Shown: positions 18,434-29,718, counted from the first letter of the stretch. The stretch: DNA of 64,000 bases from JALYUA01 sp038239305 (GCA_038239305.1 JBBSEW010000013.1:4475-68474); one strand, 5' to 3'. Translations and numbers: made by a program. The notes: generated by a model not told the origin, from the sequence alone.

Positions 18434-18448
18434 GTCCAGGATCTGGAC
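18434..18448. promoter_or_regulatory. Inverted repeat, candidate activator binding site
   Basis: A perfect 6-base inverted repeat with a 3-base centre (GTCCAG-GAT-CTGGAC) in the gap between the sigma-54 activator and the small peptide gene. Its position about 90 bases upstream of the -24/-12 element fits an upstream activating sequence. A CCCCGG/CCGGGG hairpin between the two (around 18380-18397) may end the activator transcript. Confidence 0.45.
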
Positions 18449-18476
18449 GCCGCTTTCCATTTTCCGGACAGGTCTC

Positions 18477-19825
<1,349 letters not shown>

Positions 19826-19829
<4 letters not shown>

Positions 19830-21235
19830 CGCGGCGGCGAGGGAACGGGAACGAGCGCTTCGAGGCCGGAGCCCGAGATCGAGGCGTCGAGGATCTCGAT
19901 CGGGTGCGCCGCCGGAAGTCCGGCGCCGGAGAGACGGAGCATTTTCTGGATCTGCAGCGTGCAGCCGGGGTTGGCGGACGCCATGAGATCCGCGTTCGCC
20001 GCCCGCACTTGGTCTGCCTTGCGGGCGCCGATCTCGTCGGCGGACTCGGGCTGAACCAGGTTGTAGACGCCCGCGCTCCCGCAGCACGAGTCGCCCTCGG
20101 CGATCTCGACGAGCGTCAGCTCCGGGATTCCGCGCAGGAGTTCCCGCGGCTCGCTGCGAATCTTCTGGGCGTGCGCCAGGTGGCAGGCGTCGTGATACGC
20201 GACGCGCAGCGGCAGCGGATGCCGGGGGGCGACCGGCGGCATCGGCGCGAGGTATTCGCTGATGTCCCGCACGAGCCCCGAGAAACGGGCCGCGCGGTCG
20301 GCCCACTGCGGGTCCGCTGCGAGAAGTCTTCCGTAGTCCTTCAGGTTCGAGCCGCACCCCGCGGCGTTCACGAGAATGGCATCGACGGGCACCGGTCGAG
20401 TCTCGAAGCTCGCGATCAGCCGTCGCGCGAAATCGAGGCCCTCGTCCTCGCGACCCGCGTGCATCGAGAGAGCGCCGCAGCATCCCTGGTCCGGCGGGAT
20501 CCACACCTCGCAACCCTCGGCCGACAGCACGCGCAGCGTGGCGGCGTTCACGCCGGGGAAAAAGACCCGCTGGACGCATCCCGCGACGAGCCCGACGCGC
20601 GCCCGGCGGAGACCCGTGGCCGCCACGCGCTCGGGAAGAACCACTCCGGAAGCGTCCGACGCCGGCGGAGCGAGGGACTCGAGCTGCGCGAGCCTCCGAG
20701 GCAGAACGCGGAGGATTCCGCTCCTCCGGACGAGATGCTGGATTCCGCTCGCGCGGTAGAACGCCAGAATTCGGGCGATCACGCGCAGTCGCCTCGGATA
20801 GGGGAACAGCGCGAAGGGAAGGGCGCGATGTATCCGTTCGGCCAGGGGCCGACGGTACGAGCGCTCGATCGACGCCCGCGTCTCCTCGATCAGGACGTCG
20901 TAGCGCACGCCGGACGGGCACGCGGGCATGCATCCCATGCAGCCCAGGCAACGGTCGAAATGCGCGACCACCGAATCGGTCAGCGCGATGGAGCCCTCGG
21001 CGAGCCCTCGCATGAGGTCGATTCGGCCGCGGGGCGAATCCATCTCTTCGCTCCACGAGACATACGTCGGGCAGGCGGGAAGGCAGAATCCGCAGTGCAC
21101 GCAGTCATCCAGGAGGCTCCGCTCGATCCCCGGGCTCGCCCCCGGAAGCGGACCTCCGGCTCCGGCTCCGATCAATCCGGTTCCGGTCGGACCGGTTCCG
21201 GTCGGAGAAGCCCCGCCTCCGGCGTTCCCGCTCAT
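19826..21235 (-). CDS. glcF: Glycolate oxidase iron-sulfur subunit
   Basis: A 469-residue GlcF protein. It has two 4Fe-4S motifs near the N terminus ('CVHCGFCLPACP' and 'CLGCMGCMPACP') and two CCG domains ('PPDQGCCGALSMHAG' and 'EGDSCCGSAGVYN'). With GlcD and GlcE it passes electrons from glycolate to the membrane quinone pool. The first 30 or so residues are a Gly/Thr/Pro low-complexity tract encoded by GGTTCCGGTC-type repeats, unlike most GlcF N termini. It starts four bases after the glcE stop and overlaps the regulator start. Confidence 0.92.
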
Positions 21236-21239
21236 GGTC

Positions 21240-22517
21240 CTACAACCCTCCCACGAAACGGCCCGGCGCGAGGCGCCGCTCGGGGTCGAATCGGTCCTTC
21301 ATCGACTCCATGACGCCGAAGGAGGCGGGCGGAGAGCCCCACGGGTCGAATCGCCCGCGGATGGCGTCGGGCAAAGCGCCGACGACGAGCGAGCCGCCGA
21401 GCCGCCCCACGGCTTCGCGCGCCCGGGCGAGGGCGGGGAGAACGGCGGCGGGCGCCGGTTTGCCATCCGCGGATTCGAAGTCGCCTCCGATCCGGGCGAG
21501 ACCGAGCGTCGGGTACGCGACCAGGCGCGGGGAGCTCAATACGGATCCGATCGAAACGAGCGCTTCGCGGACCACGATCTCGAACGCGTCGCGGGGCGCC
21601 GCGAGCCGAACCCGAAGCGACCCGGAATCTCTCGCGGCATCGTGCCGCGCGGCGAGCTCGGCCACGGCCCCTTCGTCGCAGGTCTCCACCCGGGCTCCGG
21701 CCCTCGCCATGAACCGGTCGCGCTGCTCCGCCACTCCCTTCGAAAATCCCTCGAACCGCACGGCCACGTCGAACCGGCCCGCAGGGGACGTTCCGAGCGC
21801 GATCACGGCCGCCGGCTCGAGCGCGGATTCGCGCATTCCGTCCATGAGCACCCGGACCTCCCCGGCCGTGCAGGCTCGGACGAGCACCGCGCATCGCGCT
21901 TCCGGGACCGGATGCAGCCGGAAGGTCGCCGTCGTGATCATGCCGAGCGTCCCGAGAGATCCCACCATCAGCTTCGGCAGATCGAACCCGGCGACGTTCT
22001 TGACGACCTTCCCGCCGCCGCGCGCGGACGCGCCATCGGCCCTCAGGAACGAGACCCCGATGAGCAGATCGCGGACCGACCCGTATCGCGTTCGCAGCTC
22101 CCCCCAGGCGTTTGCCGCGACCACGCCTCCCACCGTCGCGAGCTCCGGCCGGACCGGGTCGAGGGCGAGCCGCTGGCCGTGCTCCGAGAGCCGGCGCTGA
22201 AGGGCCGCAATCGTGACCCCCGCCTCCGCGACGACGATCTGATCGGAAGGGGCGTGCTCCAAAATCCGCATAAGGCCCCCCGTCTCGACCACGGCATCGA
22301 GTCGGGTCGGGGAAGCGCCGAGCTCGATGTCCGTACGGCCGCCCGCGAACCCGAGCGCCCGCTTTTCGCGGGCGCACTCCTCGATCACGGCGGCGGCTTC
22401 GTCTTGATTCTGCGGAGCGAACACGAGCGTCGGTCGAACGCCGCCGACGGCATCGGCGGGTAAACCGGGACGCCTCGCGGCGGCCTCCGCCCGGACGGCT
22501 CCCCCTCCTTCGTTCAC
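21240..22517 (-). CDS. glcE: Glycolate oxidase FAD-binding subunit
   Basis: A 425-residue FAD-linked subunit, smaller than GlcD. The FAD-binding region has 'LGFAGGRTDIELG', 'ATVGGVVAANAWGELRTRYGSVRDLLIG' and 'GGKVVKNVAGFDLPKLMVGSLGTLG', which are characteristic of GlcE. The GTG start at 22517 overlaps the glcD stop as GTGA. It forms the glycolate dehydrogenase complex with GlcD and GlcF. Confidence 0.9.
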   Translation of the reverse strand: MNEGGGAVRAEAAARRPGLPADAVGGVRPTLVFAPQNQDEAAAVIEECAREKRALGFAGGRTDIELGASPTRLDAVVETGGLMRILEHAPSDQIVVAEAGVTIAALQRRLSEHGQRLALDPVRPELATVGGVVAANAWGELRTRYGSVRDLLIGVSFLRADGASARGGGKVVKNVAGFDLPKLMVGSLGTLGMITTATFRLHPVPEARCAVLVRACTAGEVRVLMDGMRESALEPAAVIALGTSPAGRFDVAVRFEGFSKGVAEQRDRFMARAGARVETCDEGAVAELAARHDAARDSGSLRVRLAAPRDAFEIVVREALVSIGSVLSSPRLVAYPTLGLARIGGDFESADGKPAPAAVLPALARAREAVGRLGGSLVVGALPDAIRGRFDPWGSPPASFGVMESMKDRFDPERRLAPGRFVGGL

Positions 22518-24010
22518 CCGCGGCCCGCGAGGCCGGAGGTCTCGGCCGCGTGGGCGCGGTAGGGTCCGGGACGATCTCCGCAGAGCCGGGGCGTCGGAAA
22601 GACCTTTCCCGGATTGAACCGGTTGTCGGGATCGAAGGCACAGCGCACGCGTCCCATCGTCTCGAGGTCCGTCTCTCCGAACATCTCCGCCATGTAGGGA
22701 GCCTTGTCCTTGCCCACGCCGTGCTCGCCCGTGATCGAACCGCCGGACCGGATGCAGATTCGGAGGATCTCGCCGCCGAGCTCCTCGGCCCTTTGCTCCT
22801 GCCCGGCGACACTCGCATCGTAGAGAACGAGGGGATGGAGGTTCCCGTCGCCCGCGTGGAAGACGTTGGCGACCCGGAGCCCGAAATCCTTCGACAGTTT
22901 CTCGATCTCGCGCAGCACGCGCGCGATCTCGGAGCGCGGGATGACGCCGTCCTGCACGATGTAGTTCGGGCTGATGCGCCCCACCGCGGCAAAGGCGCTC
23001 TTGCGCCCCTTCCACATGAGGATCCGCTCGTTCTCGTCGAGTGGAACGCGAATCTCGATCGCTCCAGCCTCCCGCGCGAGGCGAGTCGCGGACTCCGACG
23101 TGTGCTCGACCTCCGCGCGCGTTCCGTCGACGTCCATGAGCAGCGCCGCGCCGACGTCCGGCCAGTCCAGCCCCGTCGCGGCCTTCGCGGCGACGATCGC
23201 CAGCCGGTCCATCATTTCGATCGCCGCGGGCACGATTCCGGACGCGATGATCGCGGACACGGCCTCCCCCGCCTCGTCGGTCGACGGAAAGGTCGCGAAG
23301 AACGTCCGGGTCGCCTCCGGCTTGCGGAGAATTCGCAGCACGACCTCGGTGACGATCCCGAGAGTCCCTTCGCTTCCCACCATCACGCCGAGGAGGTCGT
23401 AGCCTGGCGGATCGAGCACGGGGCCGCCGACTTCGAGAACCGATCCGTCCCCGAGTACCATCCGGACTCCGAGGACGTGGTTCACCGTGAACCCGTACTT
23501 CAGGCAGTGCGCGCCGCCCGAGTTCTCCGCCACGTTGCCGCCGATCGTGCAGACGCTCTGCGACGACGGATCCGGAGCGTAGTAGTACCCCTCGGGTGAG
23601 ATCCGCTTCGTCACGTCGAGGTTGATGACGCCGGGCTCGACGCGCATCCAGCCGCCGGCGTAGTCGATCTCGAGGATGCGCTTCATGCGCGAAAGCCCGA
23701 TCACGATCCCGCCGGGAACCGGCAGCGCACCGCCCGACAGGCCCGTTCCCGCGCCGCGCGGGACGACGGGCACGCCCGCGTCCCGGGCGAGACGCACCAC
23801 TGCCGCGACTTCCTCCGTCGAGGCCGGCAGGGCGACGACCGCCGGACGCTCGCGGAAGCTGGTCAACCCGTCGCACTCATAGGTGCGGAGGTCCTCCGGT
23901 CGGAAGAAGCAGTGCGAGTCACCCACCACGGCCGCGATTTTCCGGGCGAGGGCTGGATGGGAGACGTCCGGAGCCGGAGCCGGAGCCGGAGCCAGGGAGT
24001 TCGGCCCCAC
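22514..24010 (-). CDS. glcD: Glycolate oxidase subunit GlcD
   Basis: The catalytic FAD subunit (498 residues) oxidising glycolate to glyoxylate. It has the FAD PP-loop 'VPRGAGTGLSGGALP', 'CTIGGNVAENSGGAHCLKYG', 'GSEGTLGIVTEV' and the C-terminal 'HAGDGNLHPLVLYD' and 'GSITGEHGVGKDK' motifs of the FAD-oxidase C domain. The GTG at 24010 with AGGAG upstream gives the right length; the first residues contain an Ala-Pro repeat from GGAGCC units. It follows malate synthase by 26 bases. D-lactate dehydrogenases are related, but the adjacent glcE and glcF support glycolate. Confidence 0.92.
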   Translation of the reverse strand: MGPNSLAPAPAPAPDVSHPALARKIAAVVGDSHCFFRPEDLRTYECDGLTSFRERPAVVALPASTEEVAAVVRLARDAGVPVVPRGAGTGLSGGALPVPGGIVIGLSRMKRILEIDYAGGWMRVEPGVINLDVTKRISPEGYYYAPDPSSQSVCTIGGNVAENSGGAHCLKYGFTVNHVLGVRMVLGDGSVLEVGGPVLDPPGYDLLGVMVGSEGTLGIVTEVVLRILRKPEATRTFFATFPSTDEAGEAVSAIIASGIVPAAIEMMDRLAIVAAKAATGLDWPDVGAALLMDVDGTRAEVEHTSESATRLAREAGAIEIRVPLDENERILMWKGRKSAFAAVGRISPNYIVQDGVIPRSEIARVLREIEKLSKDFGLRVANVFHAGDGNLHPLVLYDASVAGQEQRAEELGGEILRICIRSGGSITGEHGVGKDKAPYMAEMFGETDLETMGRVRCAFDPDNRFNPGKVFPTPRLCGDRPGPYRAHAAETSGLAGRG

Positions 24011-24036
24011 CGATCGGGAGGACTCCTGCCGGTCCC

Positions 24037-25620
24037 TCAGTCGAGATACCGGTAGGCCGGAAGAGTCAGGAATTCGGCGAACATTGCGGATGCCACGAGC
24101 CCGTCCAGTATCTCGGCGGCATCCTGGAGCTTCCCGGCTCCCGCGCCGCTCTTCTCGAGGTGGGCGACTTCCTCGTCCCGGATCTGGCGGTACAGCTCGA
24201 CCGTCGCCGGGCGGCCATCCGCCAGCGCGGCGCGATTGTGAATCCACTGCCAGAGCTGCGACCGGGAGATCTCCGCGGTCGCGACATCCTCCATGAGGTT
24301 GAAGATCGCCGCCGCGCCGTTTCCCGAGAGCCAGGAGCTCAGGTACTGGAGCCCCACGTTCACGTCGTTGCGGAATCCCGCCTCGGTGATTGCGCCGCCC
24401 GGCACGCGCGTATCGAGAAGGCGCGCCGCTTCCGGTTGAACGTCGTCCCGGAGGCGGTCCTTCTGGTGCGGCCGGTCGCCGAGAGCTTTCTCGAAGACCT
24501 CCATCGCCACGGCAACGAGATCCGGATGGGCGACCCACGTGCCGTCGAAGCCGTCCCCGGCTTCCCGCTGCTTGTCCTCGCGCACCTTTGCGAGTGCCGC
24601 CTCGGTGACCTCCGGATCCTTCCGATTCGGGACGAACGCGGCCATACCGCCCATCGCGTGCGCGCCGCGCCGGTGGCAGGTCGCCACGAGAAGGTCCGTA
24701 TACGCCCGCATGAACGGCACGGTCATCGTGAGCTGCGAGCGGTCCGGGAGCACCCGGTCCTTCCGGTTGCGAAGCGTCTTGATCGTCGAGAAGAGGTAGT
24801 CCCAGCGCCCGGCGTTCAGGCCGCTCGCATGGGTGCGCAGCTCGTACAGGATCTCTTCCATCTCGAACGCGGCAGGCAGTGTCTCGATCAGGACCGTCGC
24901 GCGAAAAGTGCCGCGCGGTATCGAAAGCTCGTCCTGGGCGAAATCGAACACGTCATTCCACAGGCGCGCCTCGAGATGGCTCTCCATCTTGGGGAGGTAG
25001 AAGTAGGGCGCCGTCCCGCGCGACAGCCTTTCGGCGGCGTTGTGGAAGACGTACAGGCCGAAGTCGAAGAGGCTCGCGGAAACGGGAGCACCGTCGACGG
25101 AGACGTGCTTCTCGGAGAGGTGCCAGCCGCGCGGCCGCACGAGCAGCGTCGCGGTCGTCGGGTTCAGACGGTAGGACTTGCCGCCGCCCGCGGGCGCCTC
25201 GATCGAGATCGTCGCGCGAACGGCGTCCTGGAGGTTCGCCTGGCCACGGACCACGTTCTCCCAGGTCGGCGAGAGCGAGTCCTCGAAGTCGGCCATGAAT
25301 ACGGACGCCCCGGAGTTCAGCGCGTTGATCATCATCTTTCGTTCGACGGGGCCCGTGATCTCCACCCAGCGCTTCGAGAGGTCCGCGGGCGCGGGCGCGA
25401 CCGTCCAGGCCCCCGCGCGAACGGAGGCCGTCTCGGCCGGAAAGTCGGGAAGCTCGCCGGCATCGAATCGCAGCTGGCGCTCGGCCCGCCGGGCGAGAAG
25501 CGCGCTTCGAGTCGGCTCGAACCTCCGCGACAGCTTCGCGAGAAAGGCGAGGGACTCCGGGGTCAGGACCCTCGCGTCGTCGGCGGTGGGGGTTCCCTGG
25601 ATGCGGATTCCCGAGTCCAT
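24037..25620 (-). CDS. aceB: Malate synthase A
   Basis: A 527-residue malate synthase (glyoxylate + acetyl-CoA to malate). It shows 'NALNSGASVFMADFEDSLSPTWENVV', the signature 'THASGLNAGRWDYLFSTIK', 'MGGMAAFVPNRKDPEV' and 'GFDGTWVAHPDLV'. The ATG at 25620 has GGAGG upstream. It heads the operon with glcD, glcE, glcF and the sigma-54 activator, so glyoxylate made by the glycolate oxidase is fed straight into malate. No isocitrate lyase is in the window. The 175-base gap upstream is divergent with a sugar ABC operon and must hold both promoters; no clear boxes were found. Confidence 0.95.
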   Translation of the reverse strand: MDSGIRIQGTPTADDARVLTPESLAFLAKLSRRFEPTRSALLARRAERQLRFDAGELPDFPAETASVRAGAWTVAPAPADLSKRWVEITGPVERKMMINALNSGASVFMADFEDSLSPTWENVVRGQANLQDAVRATISIEAPAGGGKSYRLNPTTATLLVRPRGWHLSEKHVSVDGAPVSASLFDFGLYVFHNAAERLSRGTAPYFYLPKMESHLEARLWNDVFDFAQDELSIPRGTFRATVLIETLPAAFEMEEILYELRTHASGLNAGRWDYLFSTIKTLRNRKDRVLPDRSQLTMTVPFMRAYTDLLVATCHRRGAHAMGGMAAFVPNRKDPEVTEAALAKVREDKQREAGDGFDGTWVAHPDLVAVAMEVFEKALGDRPHQKDRLRDDVQPEAARLLDTRVPGGAITEAGFRNDVNVGLQYLSSWLSGNGAAAIFNLMEDVATAEISRSQLWQWIHNRAALADGRPATVELYRQIRDEEVAHLEKSGAGAGKLQDAAEILDGLVASAMFAEFLTLPAYRYLD

Positions 25621-25795
25621 GCTTGCCTCCGGGTCGGAAACGAGGGCGAGCCTAACACCGGGGGCCGGCCCGGGAAATCCGCAGCCGCACACTTTCCCGT
25701 GCGCTACGGGCTTCCGGTGGAATACGATTCGCCCCAAGCCAAGCGGAAGGGACGAGCCGGAGCCTCCGGCGGATGGCTCCAGAACAGGAGACGCG

Positions 25796-27094
25796 ATGAA
25801 GGATCGTCGTAAGCAACCCGCCCCGGGCGGTCTCGGTCGACGCGATTTTCTCAAGGCCACCCTCGCGACCGGCGCGGCGCTCGCGGCGCCCGTCGTCTTT
25901 TCGAAGGGTGTCTTCGCACAGGACCGCGTACTCAAAGTCGTTCACTGGAAGCACTTCGTGCCCGACTACGACAAGTACTTCGACGTTTTCGCGAAGGAGT
26001 TCGGCGAGAAGAACAAGTGCCGCGTGGAAGTCGATTACGTCGCCACCGCGGACCTGCCGACCGCCATCGCCGCCGACATTTCCCGCGGCGGCGGCCACGA
26101 CGTCTTCCACCTGAACGGCACGGGCGCCTGGCTCTACGACAAGACGCTCGTCGACGTTTCCGACGTGGCGAACCGGCTCGGCAAGGAGTTCGGCGGGTGG
26201 CTGCCGGAGGCGAAGGACATCGGAATGGTGCGCGGCAAGTGGCTGGCGGTGCCCCACTGGTACATCGCGTATCCCTTCATCATCAACCGCGGTTACTTCC
26301 AACAGGCGGGCGCCGACTACACCGACAAGACGACCTGGCAGGATCTCATCACTTCCGGCGCCAAGCTCAAGAAGGCGGGCTACCCGTTCGGCATACCGTT
26401 CTCGCAGACGCCCGACTCGAACGACAACCTCCTGCCCCTCATGCTCTCCTTCGGCGCTTACCTCTATGACAAGGATGGCAACATCGACTTCCACAAGAAG
26501 GAGATCGTCGAGGTCCTGAAGTACGGCGAGTCGTTCTTCAAGGAGACGATGACCGACGAAGTCCTCTCCTGGGACGACACTTCGAACAACCGCTTCATCG
26601 CGTCCGGAAAGGGCTCGCTCGTCTGCAATCCGATCAGCGCCTACCGCACCGCGGCGAAGGACAACCCGGACGTGTACAAGAACCTGGAAGTCGTCAAGTG
26701 CCCGATCGGTCCGAAGGGCCGAGTGAACGGCGCGCGCACGATGTCCTACGGCATCTACAATTTCTCGAAGGCCCAGGACCTCGGGAAGGAGTTCCTGTAC
26801 GCGATGAACGCCGCGGGCCTGAAGGGCATGGACGCCTCGACGGGCTACAACCATCCGTTCCTGAAGGCCTTCTGGAAGAAGCCCATGCCCGTCATCGGCA
26901 ACGAGCCCAAGCTCGCTCTTCTGCAGGACTTCCAGAACGAGGTGAAATTCATCGGATATCCCGGTCCGATGACGAAAACGGCGACCACCATGTATGCCAA
27001 GTTCGTCGTGCCGACGATGTTCGCGGAAGTCGCCAAGGGCAAGGCTCCGCGGACCGCGATGGAAGAGGCCGAGCAGAAGCTGCGTGCGATCTAA
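25796..27094 (+). CDS. Sugar-type ABC transporter substrate-binding protein (Tat-exported)
   Basis: A 432-residue family 1 extracellular solute-binding protein. The N terminus is a twin-arginine signal ('GRRDFLKATLATGAALAAP', cleavage likely near 'VFA-QD'), followed by a MalE/UgpB-like fold with 'DISRGGGHDVFHLNGTGAWLYD' and 'ADYTDKTTWQDLI'. The ATG at 25796 follows AGGAG. It precedes a MalK-like ATPase and two permeases, so it delivers the ligand. Carbohydrates or glycerol phosphate are typical ligands, but the sugar cannot be read. A stable hairpin (27131-27164) separates it from the membrane components. Confidence 0.88.
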   Translation: MKDRRKQPAPGGLGRRDFLKATLATGAALAAPVVFSKGVFAQDRVLKVVHWKHFVPDYDKYFDVFAKEFGEKNKCRVEVDYVATADLPTAIAADISRGGGHDVFHLNGTGAWLYDKTLVDVSDVANRLGKEFGGWLPEAKDIGMVRGKWLAVPHWYIAYPFIINRGYFQQAGADYTDKTTWQDLITSGAKLKKAGYPFGIPFSQTPDSNDNLLPLMLSFGAYLYDKDGNIDFHKKEIVEVLKYGESFFKETMTDEVLSWDDTSNNRFIASGKGSLVCNPISAYRTAAKDNPDVYKNLEVVKCPIGPKGRVNGARTMSYGIYNFSKAQDLGKEFLYAMNAAGLKGMDASTGYNHPFLKAFWKKPMPVIGNEPKLALLQDFQNEVKFIGYPGPMTKTATTMYAKFVVPTMFAEVAKGKAPRTAMEEAEQKLRAI

Positions 27095-27130
27095 ACGCCG
27101 GCGGCACTCGCCGCCGACGGGCCCCGCGAG

Positions 27131-27164
27131 CCTTCGCCCTCTCCCGCCGGGAGAGGGGCGAAGG
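27131..27164. repeat. REP-like palindrome between binding-protein and ATPase genes
   Basis: A near-perfect hairpin: CCTTCGCC-CTCTCCC on the left and GGGAGAGG-GGCGAAGG on the right, with one bulged base. It belongs to the CCCTCTCCC/GGGAGAGGG palindrome family also at 3680-3700, 36050-36066 and about 47738-47762. Lying just after a highly expressed type of gene, it could protect the upstream mRNA from 3' decay or reduce read-through. Confidence 0.75.
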
Positions 27165-27224
27165 GAGGGATTTCCTCTGGCGGCGACGGCGAGTCTTCCG
27201 ATTCCGATTCCGAGCTAGCCCTCG

Positions 27225-28349
27225 ATGGCTGACGTCGTCCTCGAAAAGGTCGAGAAGCGCTTCGGAGACGTCCGCGCCGTCGCCGGAATCGACCTGACCG
27301 TCCGCGATCAGGAGTTTCTGATTCTCGTCGGCCCGTCGGGATGCGGCAAGACCACCACGCTCCGCATGATCGCGGGGCTCGAGGAGGTCTCGGGCGGCGA
27401 CATCCGGATCGGGGGACGGTCCGTGACGCACCTGCCGCCCCGCGACCGCGACATCGCGATGGTGTTCCAGAGCTACGCGCTCTACCCTCACATGAACGTC
27501 GCCCGCAACATGTCCTTCTCGCTCCGGTTGCGCGGCATGCCGAAGGCGGAAATCGAGACCCGCGTCCGCGAGGTCGCCGCCATCCTCGGCCTCGGGGAGC
27601 ATCTCGACCGCAAACCCCGGCAGCTCTCGGGCGGCCAGCGGCAGCGCGTCGCCGTCGGTGCGGCGCTCTGCCGGCGGGCCGGAGTTCTCCTCTTCGACGA
27701 GCCGCTCTCGAATCTCGACGCCAAGCTGCGGATCCACATGCGGACCGAACTCAAACGCCTTCACCAGAGCGTCCGATCCACCATGGTCTATGTGACGCAC
27801 GACCAGGTCGAGGCCATGACGATGGGTGATCGGATCGTGATCATGAATCACGGCGAGATCTGCCAGGTGGGCACGCCGCTGGAGGTCTATGACCACCCGG
27901 CGAGCCTGTTCGTTGCGGGATTCATCGGGAGCCCGCCGATGAACTTCTTCGAAGGCGAGATCGCGCCTCCGGATGGAAGCGGTGAGGCGCTTTCCCTGAA
28001 GCTCACGGGCGGCGTCGTTCTGCCGCTCCCCCGGCCGGAGCTCGCCGGCGCATCCGGGCGCCGCGTCATGTTCGGAATCCGACCCGAGCACATCTCGGTG
28101 GCCTCAGCCGGCAAGGCGCTGTCCGACGTCCTCTGGGCCGCGATCGGCACTCCTGCGAAGGTCCCCGCGACGATCGACGTCGTCGAGCCGCTCGGGCATC
28201 GCGTCGTCGTGACGGCGCGCAGCTCGGCAGGGACGTTTCAGATGGAGACGGAAATCCACGCCGGGGTCCGGCCGCAGGACACGGTCGATCTCTGGTTCGA
28301 CATGAGCCGCGCCTACCTCTTCGACCGCGAGACGGAGAAGGTTCTGTGA
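27225..28349 (+). CDS. Sugar ABC transporter ATP-binding protein (MalK/UgpC type)
   Basis: A 374-residue ATPase with Walker A 'GPSGCGKTTT', Q-loop 'FQSYALYPHM', signature 'LSGGQRQRVAVGAAL', Walker B 'LLFDEPLSNLDAKLR' and H-loop 'YVTHDQVEAM'. The C-terminal 130 residues contain the MalK-type regulatory OB fold ('GIRPEHI'). It energises the adjacent permease pair from the cytoplasm. The final TGA overlaps the GTG of the next gene (GTGA). Confidence 0.93.
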   Translation: MADVVLEKVEKRFGDVRAVAGIDLTVRDQEFLILVGPSGCGKTTTLRMIAGLEEVSGGDIRIGGRSVTHLPPRDRDIAMVFQSYALYPHMNVARNMSFSLRLRGMPKAEIETRVREVAAILGLGEHLDRKPRQLSGGQRQRVAVGAALCRRAGVLLFDEPLSNLDAKLRIHMRTELKRLHQSVRSTMVYVTHDQVEAMTMGDRIVIMNHGEICQVGTPLEVYDHPASLFVAGFIGSPPMNFFEGEIAPPDGSGEALSLKLTGGVVLPLPRPELAGASGRRVMFGIRPEHISVASAGKALSDVLWAAIGTPAKVPATIDVVEPLGHRVVVTARSSAGTFQMETEIHAGVRPQDTVDLWFDMSRAYLFDRETEKVL

Positions 28350-29710
28350 CGCCCGGCGATGGCGAGCCCGGACCCGGCCCGGCGGCGGAGGGTCCGACTC
28401 TTCGACCCGCGGCGGCGAGCCGGCCCCGTCTCCTCGACCGGGAAGCTCCCCTCGGCTACATCCTCGTCCTTCCCGCGATCCTCTATCTCGGAATCTTCAT
28501 CGCCTATCCGTTCGGCATGTCGATCTGGATGAGCTTCACCGACGCCCAGGCCGGCAACCCGAAGTGGACGTTCGTCGGCGCGAGCAACTACTCGAAAATC
28601 GAGAGCTACGAGATCCACGCGAACGACTTCGTCCTCGCGACGCTTCCGGACGCCGATGCGGCCCGGCGATTCATCGCGAAGAAGGCGGAGGGAAAGGTGA
28701 CGACCGCGCCGGCCGCGGGCGGGCTCTTCCGGGCGACGCTCTCCGTGGACGGAAAAACGATTCCGCTGGTTGCCATGCCGAAGGAGACCGACGCGTCATA
28801 TCTGGGCAGCACGATCGCGTCCGACCTCGACTGGAAGCAGGAGGCGGGTAAGGAACGTGCCGGACCGGTGCGGGTCATCGCCCACGCCGGCGACTCCCCC
28901 GTTACGTTTGGTCCCTTTCCCGACCGCGCCGCGCTCGACCGGGGTCGAAACCAGTCCATCCTCGTGCCCGCGCGGCTCGACGTCCGCACGAACGGCAAGG
29001 GCGTCATGCAGGATCCGACGTTTCTGCTCGCTCTGAAGAACACGTTCCAGTACACGTTCGGAACAGAGATCATCAAGCTGCTGCTGGGCGTCCCGTGCGC
29101 CATGCTCCTGAACCGGAAATTCCGCGGCCGCCGGCTTCTGCGGGGCCTGATCGTGATCCCGTGGGTCATCCCGATCGCGCTTTCGGCCCAGGGATGGCTC
29201 TGGATCCTCGACTCCTCCTACAGCGTCATCAACTGGTTTCTCGTCCATTCGGGCGTCCTGTCGCCCGCGAACATCATCAATTTTCGGGGCGACAAGAACT
29301 GGGCAATGCTGTCGGTGATTACCGTCAACGTTTGGCGCGGGTTTCCCTTCACGACGATCATGATCCTCGCGGGTCTCACGACGATTCCGGACGAGATCCT
29401 CGAGCGGGCGCGGCTCGACGGCGCGAACGCCATGCAGCGATTCGTCCACATCATCTCGCCGATGGTGCGGCCGATCCTGCTCGTATCGCTTCTCTTCTCG
29501 ATCATCTTCTCGTTCACGGACTTCAACACGATCTGGATCATCACGAAGGGCGGACCGTACGACCAGACGCAGGTGCTCTCGACCTACGCCTACCAGCTCG
29601 GCGTCAACGGAGGGTTCCTCGGCCGGGGAGCGGCCGTATCCCTGTTCATGTTTCCGATCATGGCCGTGATGGTGTTCTTCATGCTGCAGTTCCTGCGGCG
29701 AGAGGCATAG
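28346..29710 (+). CDS. Sugar ABC transporter permease (MalF type) with large periplasmic insertion
   Basis: A 454-residue inner-membrane permease. After the first membrane helix ('YILVLPAILYLGIFIAYPFG') comes an insertion of about 190 residues before the next helix. The usual permease core follows with the EAA-loop region 'IPDEILERARLDGANAMQRFVHIISPMV' that docks on the ATPase. MalF of enteric bacteria has a periplasmic insert too, but this one ('ANDFVLATLPDADAARRFIAKK...') looks unrelated by eye. It starts with GTG overlapping the ATPase stop and is followed by the second permease eight bases on. Confidence 0.85.
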   Translation: MTPGDGEPGPGPAAEGPTLRPAAASRPRLLDREAPLGYILVLPAILYLGIFIAYPFGMSIWMSFTDAQAGNPKWTFVGASNYSKIESYEIHANDFVLATLPDADAARRFIAKKAEGKVTTAPAAGGLFRATLSVDGKTIPLVAMPKETDASYLGSTIASDLDWKQEAGKERAGPVRVIAHAGDSPVTFGPFPDRAALDRGRNQSILVPARLDVRTNGKGVMQDPTFLLALKNTFQYTFGTEIIKLLLGVPCAMLLNRKFRGRRLLRGLIVIPWVIPIALSAQGWLWILDSSYSVINWFLVHSGVLSPANIINFRGDKNWAMLSVITVNVWRGFPFTTIMILAGLTTIPDEILERARLDGANAMQRFVHIISPMVRPILLVSLLFSIIFSFTDFNTIWIITKGGPYDQTQVLSTYAYQLGVNGGFLGRGAAVSLFMFPIMAVMVFFMLQFLRREA

Positions 29711-29718
29711 AGACGTCG

